From Candidatus Saccharimonadota bacterium (GTDB lineage: Bacteria; Patescibacteriota; Saccharimonadia; Saccharimonadales; Saccharimonadaceae), in assembly GCA_017480035.1 (NCBI GenBank), contig JAFVBJ010000002.1, positions 124,001-188,000 on the forward strand: DNA of 64,000 bases, in the 5' to 3' direction. The translations under genes were made by a program, and so were the position numbers. How positions within the stretch are numbered: position 1 is the stretch's first letter; each line of letters opens with the position of its first letter. The notes beneath the pieces are model-generated. The model had not been told where the DNA came from. It saw only the letters and a program-made list of their open reading frames with translations, and did not search any database. Positions 1 through 8,535 of the stretch are shown piece by piece.

Positions 1-782
1 TCCCAAAAAATAGAAGAGTGAGAGGATTCGAAATGCTTGCTGGGGTTCCAGAGTTCGAGGGCAGCGATTTTTGATGGAATATCGCCAATGAAAAGCCCGA
101 GAGGTGTAAAATTTGTTGCGGAAATCGGTGTCGCGATGACTTTGCCGACAGAAGCGACTAGAATATAGTCTGCGTGAAAAGTAAAAATCGTGACTGGATA
201 GCTTAAAGTGAATTTATGGAGAGTCTCGACGATTGGCATGAGCGGTGAGCTGAGTAAAATCATTTTTGGGTAGAGGAGATTTCGGAAAAGTTTTTGGAGT
301 TGCGCCATGGTTGCGACAAGAGTAATATTTCCCTTTTCGATAAATTCTTCGGCAGATTCGGAAACGACGTCGATAGTGTCACGTGCGAGGACGGCGGGTT
401 TTGTGGTTTCTTTCAAGATTTTTGTGAGCGCGACAGCGGTTTTTGAATTTTTGGTGAAATCTCCGGAAAAAAGTGTGATGTCGGCGTCTTCGACGGCGAA
501 TTTTAGCTCGTCTGATTTATCGAAGCTACCAGATTCGGTGCTGGGTGCAAAATTGATGCCGGGAATCGGCGGGATTTTTGTTCTGAGTGCGTCCGGAAGA
601 AGCAGACGTACTTCTTTCAATGGAAAATTATTTACCATGGTTTCGGTTTGGCTAAATTCGGTTTTAAAACCATTAATGTTGCCACCGACGACTTGGAGAA
701 CGCCGGTTTTTTGTTCTGGGATATTCCAGAAAATGTCCGGAAAATAAGCTTTGTCGGTTTTTATGAAATAATCGAGATTCAT
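1..782 (-). CDS. Partial unknown protein, possibly ribokinase-like
   Basis: An open frame starts with ATG at 782 and runs off the left window edge, giving 260 residues without a stop. The ATG overlaps the exonuclease III stop (ATGA), so the two are probably cotranscribed. The protein begins MNLDYFIKTDKAYFPDIFW. A glycine motif VVGGNINGF lies near residue 30 and GLFIGDIPSKIAALELW near 230-245. The layout (GG near the N-terminus, then alternating strands, then a late GD plus helix) recalls NAD(P)H-hydrate dehydratases of the ribokinase fold, but the family catalytic motif is not clear. The function is unknown. The reading frame itself is well supported by codon pattern and coupling. Confidence 0.6.
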   Translation of the reverse strand, partial: MNLDYFIKTDKAYFPDIFWNIPEQKTGVLQVVGGNINGFKTEFSQTETMVNNFPLKEVRLLLPDALRTKIPPIPGINFAPSTESGSFDKSDELKFAVEDADITLFSGDFTKNSKTAVALTKILKETTKPAVLARDTIDVVSESAEEFIEKGNITLVATMAQLQKLFRNLLYPKMILLSSPLMPIVETLHKFTLSYPVTIFTFHADYILVASVGKVIATPISATNFTPLGLFIGDIPSKIAALELWNPSKHFESSHSSIFW

Positions 783-1579
783 TTTTCCTCCAGCTCAATA
801 GAAATCGGGCAATGATCGGAACCAAAAATACTTTCGTAGATTTCGGCGGATTTTAATTTATCTTTGAGTTTTTCGGAGATGAAGAAATAATCGATACGCC
901 AGCCAACGTTGTTGGCACGAGCGTTGCCCCAATGTGTCCACCAAGTGTAGCGTTCTTCGGCTGGGTGGAGTTCGCGAAAAGTGTCGATAAGTCCAGCCTT
1001 CAAAAAGCCGTCAATTCCCTTTCTTTCTTCGGCAGTGAAACCGGCATTTTTCATGTTTTCTTTTGGACGAGCAAGATCGATTTCTTCGTGTGCAGCATTA
1101 AAATCGCCACAAACTACGACTGGCTTTTCGGATTGTAATTTTTCAAAATATTCTTTTAAGGCTGGGTCCCAAAGTTTTTCGCGTAGTTTCAAACGTTCAA
1201 GACTGCGTTTTGAGTTTGGAACATAAACTGTGACGATAAAAAAGTTTTTGAGTTCCAACGTTAAAATACGACCTTCATTTAATGGGTCGCCAAAAACATC
1301 TTTTTCAATTTTTAGTTCTGGGTATTTTTCAAAATCATGAAATTCGTTTAAAATTTTTATACCGTTTCGGACGAAAATAGCTGTGCCGGCATAGCCTGGG
1401 CGTTTAGCAGAATTCCAATATTCGACATAATCACCAAAATCAACTTCGACTTGGTCGCGATTTGCTTTTGTTTCCTGAAGACATAAAATATCAGGATTTT
1501 CATAAGCGAGAAATTTTTCGAGTTCACCTTTCCTCATGACGGCGCGAATGCCATTGACATTCCACGAATAAATTCGCAT
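779..1579 (-). CDS. xth: Exodeoxyribonuclease III (AP endonuclease)
   Basis: 266 residues, the normal length for the ExoIII/APE1 family, which removes nucleotides 3'-5' and cuts at abasic sites in base-excision repair in the cytoplasm. Visible family motifs are WNVNGIR at 6-12, LQETK with metal-ligand E36, GDFNAAH near residue 160, a late RIDYFF and the catalytic GSDHCP with H256. Its start codon overlaps the smpB stop and its stop overlaps the next gene start, so smpB, xth and the edge gene look like one operon. The exact family is certain. The symbol follows the E. coli xthA type. Confidence 0.95.
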   Translation of the reverse strand: MRIYSWNVNGIRAVMRKGELEKFLAYENPDILCLQETKANRDQVEVDFGDYVEYWNSAKRPGYAGTAIFVRNGIKILNEFHDFEKYPELKIEKDVFGDPLNEGRILTLELKNFFIVTVYVPNSKRSLERLKLREKLWDPALKEYFEKLQSEKPVVVCGDFNAAHEEIDLARPKENMKNAGFTAEERKGIDGFLKAGLIDTFRELHPAEERYTWWTHWGNARANNVGWRIDYFFISEKLKDKLKSAEIYESIFGSDHCPISIELEEK

Positions 1580-2013
1580 TAGAACATTCTCCTTCTACTC
1601 TCGCGGTCTAGGTCTTTTTGCTTGATTGAAGCGCGTTTATCATATTTTTTCTTACCTTCAGCGATGGCGATGTCGAGTTTAATGTAACGGCTGCCACCAT
1701 ATAATTTTGTCGGGACAATTGTCATACCGTCTTGTTTTGCACGCTCAAGCGAATGAATCTGTTTTTTTGTTGCGAGAAGTTTAATGTTTCTGGCGGTTTC
1801 TGGGCCGAGCGTTAAGTTATTAAGCCAAAGTTCGCCATTTCGGAGTGTGACGAAGGAACCTTTGAGTTGGACGTGATGATCACGAATTAAGCGGACTTCC
1901 GGACCAGCGAGGCTCATGCCGCATTTGATTGCTTCGCCAAGTTTGTAATCAAAAGAAGCGCGACGGTTTACGGTCACGGTTGAAGCCGGCTTTTTTGATT
2001 TTTTTCCACTCAT
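1579..2013 (-). CDS. smpB: SsrA-binding protein SmpB
   Basis: 144 residues. SmpB binds tmRNA and delivers it to stalled ribosomes for trans-translation. The family core is clear: NRRASFDY, GMSLAGPEVRLIR, ELWLNNL and a basic C-terminal tail rich in Lys and Arg (KYDKRASIKQKDLDRESRRRMF), which enters the mRNA channel. It is transcribed divergently from the GT4 gene with only 19 bases between the two start codons. A TATTAT or TATAAT box in that gap implies a leaderless or nearly leaderless mRNA. No ssrA gene was seen in the window. Confidence 0.97.
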   Translation of the reverse strand: MSGKKSKKPASTVTVNRRASFDYKLGEAIKCGMSLAGPEVRLIRDHHVQLKGSFVTLRNGELWLNNLTLGPETARNIKLLATKKQIHSLERAKQDGMTIVPTKLYGGSRYIKLDIAIAEGKKKYDKRASIKQKDLDRESRRRMF

Positions 2014-2032
2014 AATCTATAATAATTATAAC
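2014..2032. promoter_or_regulatory. Overlapping divergent promoters, smpB and GT4
   Basis: The 19-base gap holds both -10 boxes. TATAAT at 2018-2023 faces the GT4 gene, 9 bases before its ATG. On the minus strand TATTAT (2019-2024) or TATAAT (2025-2030) faces smpB. Any -35 elements must lie inside the opposite coding sequence. Neither gene has room for a Shine-Dalgarno site. Confidence 0.7.
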
Positions 2033-3322
2033 ATGAAAATTGCGATTGCTTCAGATATCTATTACCCGATGATTAATGGAGTGGCAGTTTTTGCGCACAA
2101 CCTTGCAAACGGACTTTCAAAAGCCGGACACGAAGTGATTGTTTTGGCACCGAGTTTTAATGGAAAATATCACGTCGACATTGACGAGGAAACTGGCGTG
2201 ACAACTTATCATTTAACATCGGCGAGGTTTCCGTTCTATCCTGATCAAATCAACAAAGTTCCGGACAAGAAAAAAATTTTAGGGTTGCCGATGCCGAGAT
2301 TAGCTTATCGTCACGGAATTTGGTGGAGTGTGAATCCGTGGAGCGAAGTGAAACATATTTTGAATGAGTTTAACCCAGACGTAATCCATCTTCAGACAGC
2401 GGAGACGATTGCGCTCGCGGTGATGAGTTATGTGCGAAAATATGATGTGCCGTTAGTTTCGACTGGGCATGCGTATCCAGACAATGTGACTGGCCAATTT
2501 AAACTTTTGAAACCGAAAATGATTAAAAAACCGACTGACGCGGCACTGCGCGCGTACATGGCGAGCTTTTTGAAACACGCTGAATATGCAACGATGCCAA
2601 CTGAAATGGCGATTGGCGACCTTGTGCCAAAAGACCGCAGACGTTTTAAAGTGACAGTCGAAGCGCTTAGTAATGGAGTTGACCTTTCGGAATTTAATCC
2701 AGGAAAGCCGAATGCGGAAATTTTGAAAAAATACGGGCTTTCGGCCTCGCCGAAAAAACGCGTGCTTTATATTGGGCGAGTTGACCCAGAGAAATCAATT
2801 TCAAATGTCGTTCTCGCGTTCAACAAAACTTTGAAAAAAGTTCCGGATGCGGAAATGGTGATTGTTGGTGATGGCATTGATGTAAATCATTTGAAATCTT
2901 TAGTGGCGGAACTTGGAATTGAATCAAAAGTGAAATTTCCTGGAAAAATTTTGCCGCCAGATTTAGTTGAAGTTTACCGAAGCGGAACGCTTTTTGCGAC
3001 AGCTTCAGAAACGGAAACTCAAGGTATTGTTCTAATTGAGGCGGCGGCGACAGGACTTCCGCTGATTGCAGTTGATAAAGGTGCTGTGAGTGAACTTTGC
3101 CAAAATAAACGAAATGGTGAACTTTGTCAGCCGGGTGATATTGATGGAATCGCTAAAGCGATGGTAAAAGTTTTAACCGACGATGAGCTGCGCGAAAAAT
3201 ATGCGAAAGAATCGATTGAGGTTTCGAAACTGCATGATTTGAATCGAACTTTGAAGCGTTTCGAAGAAATTTATCATGAAGCGATAAAATTGAAATCTGA
3301 ACACAATACGATTGAGGAATAA
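2033..3322 (+). CDS. Glycosyltransferase family 4
   Basis: 429 residues with the two Rossmann-type domains of GT-B enzymes. The N-terminal acceptor domain starts MKIAIASDIYYPMINGVAVF, a form typical of the diacylglycerol glucosyltransferase/PimB branch. The C-terminal donor domain has YIGRVDPEKSI near residue 246 and the E-x7-E region ETETQGIVLIEAA near 325-336, which binds the nucleotide sugar. The likely role is making a glycolipid or glycan at the cytoplasmic face of the membrane. The specific acceptor cannot be read from sequence. The start ATG has no Shine-Dalgarno site. A terminator hairpin follows directly. Confidence 0.9.
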   Translation: MKIAIASDIYYPMINGVAVFAHNLANGLSKAGHEVIVLAPSFNGKYHVDIDEETGVTTYHLTSARFPFYPDQINKVPDKKKILGLPMPRLAYRHGIWWSVNPWSEVKHILNEFNPDVIHLQTAETIALAVMSYVRKYDVPLVSTGHAYPDNVTGQFKLLKPKMIKKPTDAALRAYMASFLKHAEYATMPTEMAIGDLVPKDRRRFKVTVEALSNGVDLSEFNPGKPNAEILKKYGLSASPKKRVLYIGRVDPEKSISNVVLAFNKTLKKVPDAEMVIVGDGIDVNHLKSLVAELGIESKVKFPGKILPPDLVEVYRSGTLFATASETETQGIVLIEAAATGLPLIAVDKGAVSELCQNKRNGELCQPGDIDGIAKAMVKVLTDDELREKYAKESIEVSKLHDLNRTLKRFEEIYHEAIKLKSEHNTIEE

Positions 3323-3323
3323 A

Positions 3324-3349
3324 AAAGGACCGCTTTCGCGGTTCTTTTT
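3324..3349. terminator. Bidirectional terminator
   Basis: Stem GGACCGC / GCGGTTC with a TTTC loop, flanked by an A-run on the left and a T-run on the right. It serves the GT4 gene on the plus strand and the small gene ending at 3353 on the minus strand. Confidence 0.85.
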
Positions 3350-3352
3350 GAA

Positions 3353-3613
3353 CTAGATAGCCTCGGCAACCCAAGACAAATCTACCGAGTCGAAAGTCAG
3401 GCGATATTCCTGTTTTCCGGCAAGGACATCGAAGATGTGTTTGGCGCTTTTTCCGGCGAAACGGACTTGCGACTTTAGAAGTTCGGTGACTTCAATTTCC
3501 TCGCAATCTTGACGTTTGAATGTCAACGGTTGGCAAGGGGTCATCGCATAGCCGAAAAGAGCCATGACTTCGACGCGTTCTTGTTTTTGGTTAAAATTGT
3601 TATTGATTTTCAT
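3353..3613 (-). CDS. Small unknown protein (86 aa)
   Basis: I do not recognise this protein. The start is ATG at 3613 because AGGAG lies six bases upstream. The TTG at 3619 would lie between the Shine-Dalgarno site and this ATG. The protein begins MKINNNFNQKQERVEVMALF and looks soluble, with no signal peptide or membrane segment. It is short, acidic in the middle (DCEEIEVTELL) and ends in WVAEAI. It sits behind a long structured leader (3614-3754) of the same type as four other unknown genes in this window. Translation signals and a terminator support a real gene. Confidence 0.6.
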   Translation of the reverse strand: MKINNNFNQKQERVEVMALFGYAMTPCQPLTFKRQDCEEIEVTELLKSQVRFAGKSAKHIFDVLAGKQEYRLTFDSVDLSWVAEAI

Positions 3614-3760
3614 AGACAACTCCTAAGTTAAAATTATTTAGAAGTCATTTATGTGAGCCCGATTTATTGGCTCCTGGCGACAAGTATAAATGACGATACA
3701 AGCCGCTAAAATCTTTTCTCAAACCCAGTGACCGAAGTGTAGGTTGATATATTTAGTATA
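3614..3760 (-). promoter_or_regulatory. Promoter and structured 5' leader, hairpin + CACAT type
   Basis: On the minus strand a TATACT box (3755-3760) is followed by roughly 135 bases of leader. Near its end GAGCC (3669-3673) pairs with GGCTC (3655-3659). The hairpin runs straight into CACATAAA (about 3650-3656), then an A/T-rich spacer and AGGAG before ATG 3613. It resembles the leaders at 4034-4124, 9436-9493, 25912-26007 and 62906-63006. This copy is the longest and the least similar. Confidence 0.45.
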
Positions 3761-3829
3761 AGCGGAATCGGAAAATTTTGCAAGAAAAATGGGGAGGTGT
3801 TTGAAGTCTCCCCAACGAAAGATTTGGTT

Positions 3830-4033
3830 TTAATATGCGGGTTCGCGCCCAGTGCCGCCGCATTTGGGACACTGAATCTGAGAATTGCCATACGTGTAGC
3901 CGGTGCCTCTGCAAGCAGAGCACTTTTTCGTGGCGTAGCCACTTCTACAAGGACAATTTCTCGCGGCAGCTTCATTTGGGAAGCCAAGTTTACCGCAACG
4001 AGGACATGCATAGTTAGCGCCAAATAGTGACAT
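3830..4033 (-). CDS. Small zinc-ribbon protein with DnaJ-type CxxCxGxG motifs
   Basis: 67 residues with eight cysteines: CPRC at 10-13, CPC at 27-29, CSACRGTGY and CPKCGGTGR. The last two are CxxCxGxG repeats like those of the DnaJ zinc-finger domain, but no J-domain is attached. The DnaJ in this window (15231-16160) lacks that zinc finger. The protein may bind two zinc ions and act as a small chaperone-like or RNA- or protein-binding factor; the function is inferred only. GGAAGG sits before the ATG. It follows a structured leader shared with the DegV-like gene at 9435. Confidence 0.75.
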   Translation of the reverse strand: MSLFGANYACPRCGKLGFPNEAAARNCPCRSGYATKKCSACRGTGYTYGNSQIQCPKCGGTGREPAY

Positions 4034-4124
4034 AAAATCACCTTCCTTTCTTAATGTGCGTGCGAGTTGATAGTAACAGAGTAAAAGACACCGAAATTTC
4101 GATGTCTCCTACTCTTTTATTATA
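4034..4124 (-). promoter_or_regulatory. Promoter and structured 5' leader, hairpin + CGCACATTAA
   Basis: The -10 box TATAAT lies at 4119-4124 on the minus strand. The leader forms a long hairpin (4078-4115) with stem AGAGTA/TACTCT and an inner stem GACA/TGTC. CGCACATTAA (4051-4060) and GGAAGG follow. The 22 bases at 4106-4127, covering the -10 box and the AGAGTAGGAG start of the leader, are identical to 9475-9496 before the DegV-like gene. CGCACATTAA is also identical at both sites. Confidence 0.75.
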
Positions 4125-4149
4125 GCATATTTTGCGAAAAAATGCAAGA

Positions 4150-7100
4150 CTATAGCTCTTTGATGAGATCGCAGAAGTCGCGAATATCTTTGATTTTTTT
4201 GGTACTGTCGGGATAGACTGCGAGCGGTGAATTTTCGTCGATAAAATCGAGAGATTTGATGTGGCGATAGACGGCGACGAGAAGGTCTTTAAAATCTTGT
4301 TCTTCGTTGTCGTTAAAGAAGTAGACTTTGTCGTGGACAAGCTCAATTTCTTCGTCGATGGCACTATTTTCGAGCTCTTTGTTTGATGGGCTAACGAAAA
4401 GAATGTGAGCTTTTTTGACTTTGTATTTATTGTAAGTTGGGCTGAGATTTAGGAGCAGCTTATAGAATAAAAGTTGGAGCGTGTATTTATAAAGTGTCGG
4501 GTGAGATTCCCACTTTGCGTCTTTAAAACCGCTGGTTTTGAAATCGTAAATTTCGATAGTTTTTTCATCTTCGTTGATGTTGATGTGGTCGATTTTACCA
4601 GTGATTGGGATGCCGTTAAATGAGAGATTTTCAACGTGGAGATTGAGTTCGGCCTTTGGCGTGATATTTTCGCCGGTTGGATTTAAAATGTATCCGAAAG
4701 ATTTTAGACTTTCGCGGACGGCAATTTCACCACGACTCAGTAAATCACGTTTTTCTTCGTCGGTAAAATCACGTTTTTCGACTTCGGACTTATAAAATTC
4801 GACAGCTTCATCGGCGGAGAGTTTTTTATTGGTGACAGCTTCAAAAGTAGCGTGAATTAAGTTGCCAAATTCAATGCTAGACGAAGCAGGCTCGCCCGGA
4901 CCGTGAATGATATATTTGTCATAGAAAATCATTGGGCCGGCATAGACAATATCGATAAAAGAAGTGAGAGCAGTGGCGTTCATTTTGAAATGCTCGACGG
5001 ATTGTTCGAGAATTGGGCGAAGATTTGGTGTGAGTTTTAGGTAATTCGAAAGCCAATGTTTTTCGAGATTCTCGACGTGCTCGATTTCGTCAAAATCTTC
5101 GTAATGTTCGACAACGTCGTCGTTTTTTAAGAGCGGCGAGCGGACTTCAGTGTCGTTTACTTCGTATTCTTTGAGGAAGGCGAGGCGCTTTGGATTATCA
5201 CCGGCGAAATCTTGTTTTGAGTTGGTCATGATAAGAACTTTTTCGGCGCGCGTGATAGCAACAAAGAAAAGTCGGAGGCGTTCATCTTCAGTTTGGCCGA
5301 CATGGCGAATTTGTTCGAGGTTTTTTGGGAGAGTGAGTTGGTTGCGGTTCCCTTCGCTTTTGCCCCAGTTTTTGTCGTCGGTTGCGATAATGAAAACATA
5401 TTTATACTGAAGACCTTTTGACTTGTGGGCAGTTTGGACTTGGATAGCATCTTTTGAATCTTGGTATGGAGATTTGTTTAGAATTTCGGCGCCAGCAAGT
5501 TCGTAATCATCAAGAAAATCGATAAAATCTTTTAGGCGAGGTTTTTCGTTTTTAATGTGAGCGAGAATTGCTTCGCGAAGAACGGAAAGATTTTCGTAGA
5601 GATTGTAAGTTTTGAAATCGACGATTTTTTCGGTGTAAAAATCAAGATATGGCGACTTCAAATTCTCGTTGATTTTGGCCGTGCCAATCATGTAATCGAT
5701 GAAAAGTTCAAGCGGAGTGTTAAAGCTTTTTGCGACAAGTTCGGCGAGGAAGTTGCCAACGAAACGGACTTTTTCGCTCTCGGAATTTTTTAAGTATTCG
5801 AAAGCGTTGCGGTCGTCGCCATAAAAACTTTTCATGCTAATAATGGCGTCGATAGCTGGGACTTCGAAAAATGGGAAAGACAAAATTTCAAGGAGCATGT
5901 AGCTCGGATTTTCACCATTTGCGACAGCGTGAACGAAGCGCGCGAGAGTGGTGAGTTGTTTAATGTATTCGTCTTCGAGGACATTTTCACGTTTTTCGTA
6001 AGCGATGTTGATTTTGTCGTAGGCTTTCAAATATGGTAAAAGCGAGAGAATGTATTTGTGTTGTGGAGTGATGATAGAAATGTCGCTTTGTTTTTCGCCG
6101 GATTCGATGAGGCGGTTGATTTCGGAAGCAACCCAAGCGTATTCGCTATCGGCAGCTTTAAATTCGTGGCGAATAACTTGGGGTTCGGTCTCGCCATCGA
6201 GGATTTCGTCATTGCGCGCGGAAATGAGAGTTTTGTTGTAATTATAAGTTTTGGCGAAACTACCTTCGATTTGGTCAGCAATTTTGCGTGAAAAATCAAC
6301 AATTTCGGTAGTTGAACGATAGTTTTCAATTAAGTTGATTACTTCGGCATTATAGATTTCTTTGAAGTCCATTAAGTTTGAGGCGGAAGCGCCTTGGAAT
6401 TCATAAATTGCTTGGTCGTCGTCACCGACAGCCATGACAAAAGTATTTTCTTTATCGGAAAGTAGGCGAATGATTTCGAATTGCGACGGGTTTGTGTCTT
6501 GAAATTCGTCGAGGAGGATGTATTGATAACGTTCCTGGAGAGTGTAGCGGAAACCGTCGTCTTCGGAAAGAATGCGGATGGATTGCTCAATCATGTCGGC
6601 AAAGTCAAAAAGTTTGTTTTTTGCGAGATAGTCTTCATAAATTCTGAGGACATTAGCAAAACTTAAGAGTTTTTTGTTCGAGATGTAATTTTTTAGGCGC
6701 CATTTATCATTACTGCCTTTTTCGAAGAAATCACTGCGCCATTTGTTGAGCGGGCCGATGTGTGGCTTATCGCTTTTTTCTTCAGCTTCGATGACAGCGC
6801 CGAGAGTGCGAGCGAGGGTGTTGACTTCGCGCTCGATATTTTTTAGGATTGGCTTCTTTGAGACGTATCCTTTTAGAACGTCGTCGACACGATGATAAAT
6901 TTCAACACACGGTTCAAATTTCATGCGTGGCACAACTTCGTCGAGAATTTCGGAGAGTTCTAAGTTTAGCGCTTCGGTGTCTTTGATGTTTTCTTGAGCG
7001 ATTTTTAAAAGGTCATCGGGAGTTAAGCGGGCAGATTTGGCTTCGGCGATGGTTGAGATAACGTCGTTCACACGTGCGGTTTTTAGAATGTCTTTTGCGG

Positions 7101-7476
7101 GGAGATTTTCAAGAATTTCGGTGATGATTTTATACTGCGTGACGCGGTCGATTGGTTCGTCGAGGTTACGCTCGAAATTTTCGGCGTAATTTTTGTATTG
7201 TGCAAGAATGTTTGAACCGAAAGAGTGATAAGTATGGATGTTGACGTTGCCAGCTTCTGGGCCGACCATAGAGAGCAAGCGTTCGCGCATGTTGTCGGCG
7301 CCAGCGTCAGTGAAAGTCAGACACAAAATATTTTCCGGAAGAGCGTCGGTCGCTTGGAGAATGTGAGCGACTTTAGCGGAAAGAAGTTGGGTTTTGCCGG
7401 TTCCTGGGCCCGCTAAAACTAAGAGCGGTCCATCTAAATAATCTACTGCTTGTTGTTGTTTCTCATTTAATGCCAT
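4150..7476 (-). CDS. UvrD/Rep-type helicase with C-terminal RecB-like nuclease
   Basis: 1108 residues. The superfamily 1A helicase core shows motif I AGPGTGKT (22-29), motif II LLDEFQDTN (about 320), motif III GDDDQAIYEFQGA (about 350), NYRST, QTAHKSKGLQY and FFVAITRAE. A PD-(D/E)xK nuclease follows near residues 958-990, with GKIDHI and YDFKTSG providing the metal-binding acid and the DxK. This is the architecture of AddA-like and single-chain helicase-nucleases used in double-strand-break processing and recombination. No AddB or RecC partner is adjacent. The promoter is TATAAT (7483-7488) with TG extension, ending six bases before ATG, so the mRNA is predicted leaderless. Confidence 0.92.
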   Translation of the reverse strand: MALNEKQQQAVDYLDGPLLVLAGPGTGKTQLLSAKVAHILQATDALPENILCLTFTDAGADNMRERLLSMVGPEAGNVNIHTYHSFGSNILAQYKNYAENFERNLDEPIDRVTQYKIITEILENLPAKDILKTARVNDVISTIAEAKSARLTPDDLLKIAQENIKDTEALNLELSEILDEVVPRMKFEPCVEIYHRVDDVLKGYVSKKPILKNIEREVNTLARTLGAVIEAEEKSDKPHIGPLNKWRSDFFEKGSNDKWRLKNYISNKKLLSFANVLRIYEDYLAKNKLFDFADMIEQSIRILSEDDGFRYTLQERYQYILLDEFQDTNPSQFEIIRLLSDKENTFVMAVGDDDQAIYEFQGASASNLMDFKEIYNAEVINLIENYRSTTEIVDFSRKIADQIEGSFAKTYNYNKTLISARNDEILDGETEPQVIRHEFKAADSEYAWVASEINRLIESGEKQSDISIITPQHKYILSLLPYLKAYDKINIAYEKRENVLEDEYIKQLTTLARFVHAVANGENPSYMLLEILSFPFFEVPAIDAIISMKSFYGDDRNAFEYLKNSESEKVRFVGNFLAELVAKSFNTPLELFIDYMIGTAKINENLKSPYLDFYTEKIVDFKTYNLYENLSVLREAILAHIKNEKPRLKDFIDFLDDYELAGAEILNKSPYQDSKDAIQVQTAHKSKGLQYKYVFIIATDDKNWGKSEGNRNQLTLPKNLEQIRHVGQTEDERLRLFFVAITRAEKVLIMTNSKQDFAGDNPKRLAFLKEYEVNDTEVRSPLLKNDDVVEHYEDFDEIEHVENLEKHWLSNYLKLTPNLRPILEQSVEHFKMNATALTSFIDIVYAGPMIFYDKYIIHGPGEPASSSIEFGNLIHATFEAVTNKKLSADEAVEFYKSEVEKRDFTDEEKRDLLSRGEIAVRESLKSFGYILNPTGENITPKAELNLHVENLSFNGIPITGKIDHININEDEKTIEIYDFKTSGFKDAKWESHPTLYKYTLQLLFYKLLLNLSPTYNKYKVKKAHILFVSPSNKELENSAIDEEIELVHDKVYFFNDNEEQDFKDLLVAVYRHIKSLDFIDENSPLAVYPDSTKKIKDIRDFCDLIKEL

Positions 7477-7492
7477 AGATATATTATAGCAT

Positions 7493-8458
7493 CTACGAGG
7501 CTGGATTTACAGGGGGATTTGGGGCTGGGGCAGCTGGCTGTGGGGCCGGAGTTGCTGGTTTTGGAGTTTGAGTGGTTGGCTGTGATACTGGGGTAGCTTT
7601 TTCTTCGCCGGTGTTTTGTTCCTCGCCGGTGGTGGTTGCAAGATATGGTTCGTTGTTAATGAGAGCGATGATGCGGTCGAGAATTGGAGTGCTGACAGTT
7701 TTCTTGAAGCTCGGAGTGCGTGGAATTTGTGCGACAGTGGTGATTCCTTCGGTGGTTGGGAGACGGACAGCGCCAGAAAGATATTTTAGACCGAGTTCCG
7801 GGTCTTTCTTTAATTTTGTGCCAAAATCATAGTTTCTTGAAGTGGCGGAAGCACAGGTGATGACGAGATCGCGCAAGCCACACGAGAGATCGACCGTGGC
7901 TGGTTTGCCGCCGTTTTCTTGGACGATAGCCTTCATTTCAGTTAGAGCGGAGTTGATGAAATCATCAAAATCAGTGGAACCGTAAGTGAGACCCCAATAA
8001 CCAGAGCCGATGGCATAGATGTTTTTCAGGGCGCCGCAGATTAAAACGCCAACATTGTCGGTTGTTTCGTCAAATTCAAGCCAAGAAGTTTTGAAAAGTT
8101 CTTTGACGAGCGGACTGGTTGCAGTGAGGACAGCAGGATGTTTTTGCATCAAATCGGCAGCGAATGCTCCGCCGGAAAGAATCGAGAAATTTGCTCCCCA
8201 AGGTTTGAATGAGGCGTCTGTGAGAAAGCCTTTTGAGGCACAAATTAGAGGTTTGTCGTGCGGGAGAAAAAGCATTAATTTCGGAGCGGCGTGGGACGGA
8301 CAAGCGAGGATGTTGATTTCGCTGTTTGTGGTGGCTTCGGTTAGGCCTTTCTCGGGATATTTTACGGGATCGTAATATTCGACGGTGTGGCCGTTTTCTT
8401 CAAGAATTGCTCCGAGCGCAGTACCAAATACACCTGCGCCAAAAATAGTCGTCTTCAT
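7493..8458 (-). CDS. gpsA: NAD(P)H-dependent glycerol-3-phosphate dehydrogenase-like, Pro-rich tail
   Basis: 321 residues. A Rossmann GxGxxG (G7-A8-G9-V10-F11-G12) and the family signature GALKNIYAIGSG near 142-153 with its catalytic lysine place it with GpsA, which reduces dihydroxyacetone phosphate to glycerol-3-phosphate for phospholipid synthesis. SGGAFAADL replaces the usual SGPSFAxE, so substrate contacts may differ. The last about 40 residues form a Pro/Thr/Ala-rich low-complexity tail not found in standard GpsA. The -10 box is TACAAT at 8465-8470, six bases before ATG (leaderless). Confidence 0.8.
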   Translation of the reverse strand: MKTTIFGAGVFGTALGAILEENGHTVEYYDPVKYPEKGLTEATTNSEINILACPSHAAPKLMLFLPHDKPLICASKGFLTDASFKPWGANFSILSGGAFAADLMQKHPAVLTATSPLVKELFKTSWLEFDETTDNVGVLICGALKNIYAIGSGYWGLTYGSTDFDDFINSALTEMKAIVQENGGKPATVDLSCGLRDLVITCASATSRNYDFGTKLKKDPELGLKYLSGAVRLPTTEGITTVAQIPRTPSFKKTVSTPILDRIIALINNEPYLATTTGEEQNTGEEKATPVSQPTTQTPKPATPAPQPAAPAPNPPVNPAS

Positions 8459-8496
8459 AAGATTATTGTATCACATTCTGCTTAAGTTTAGCAAAG

Positions 8497-8522
8497 AAAA
8501 CCCGCCCTAAAGTTAGGACGGG
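8497..8522 (-). terminator. Terminator after DegV-like gene
   Basis: The minus-strand hairpin CCCGTCCTAA/TTAGGGCGGG (8501-8522) is followed by TTTTC, immediately after the stop at 8536. Confidence 0.85.
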
Positions 8523-8535
8523 CGGCGTAGAAGGA

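Noticed and set aside
307..747. 146-residue open frame on the plus strand
   Set aside because: It lies antisense to the partial gene 1-782, whose frame has coherent codon use and an ATGA link to xth. The plus-strand product is Ser-rich without motif.
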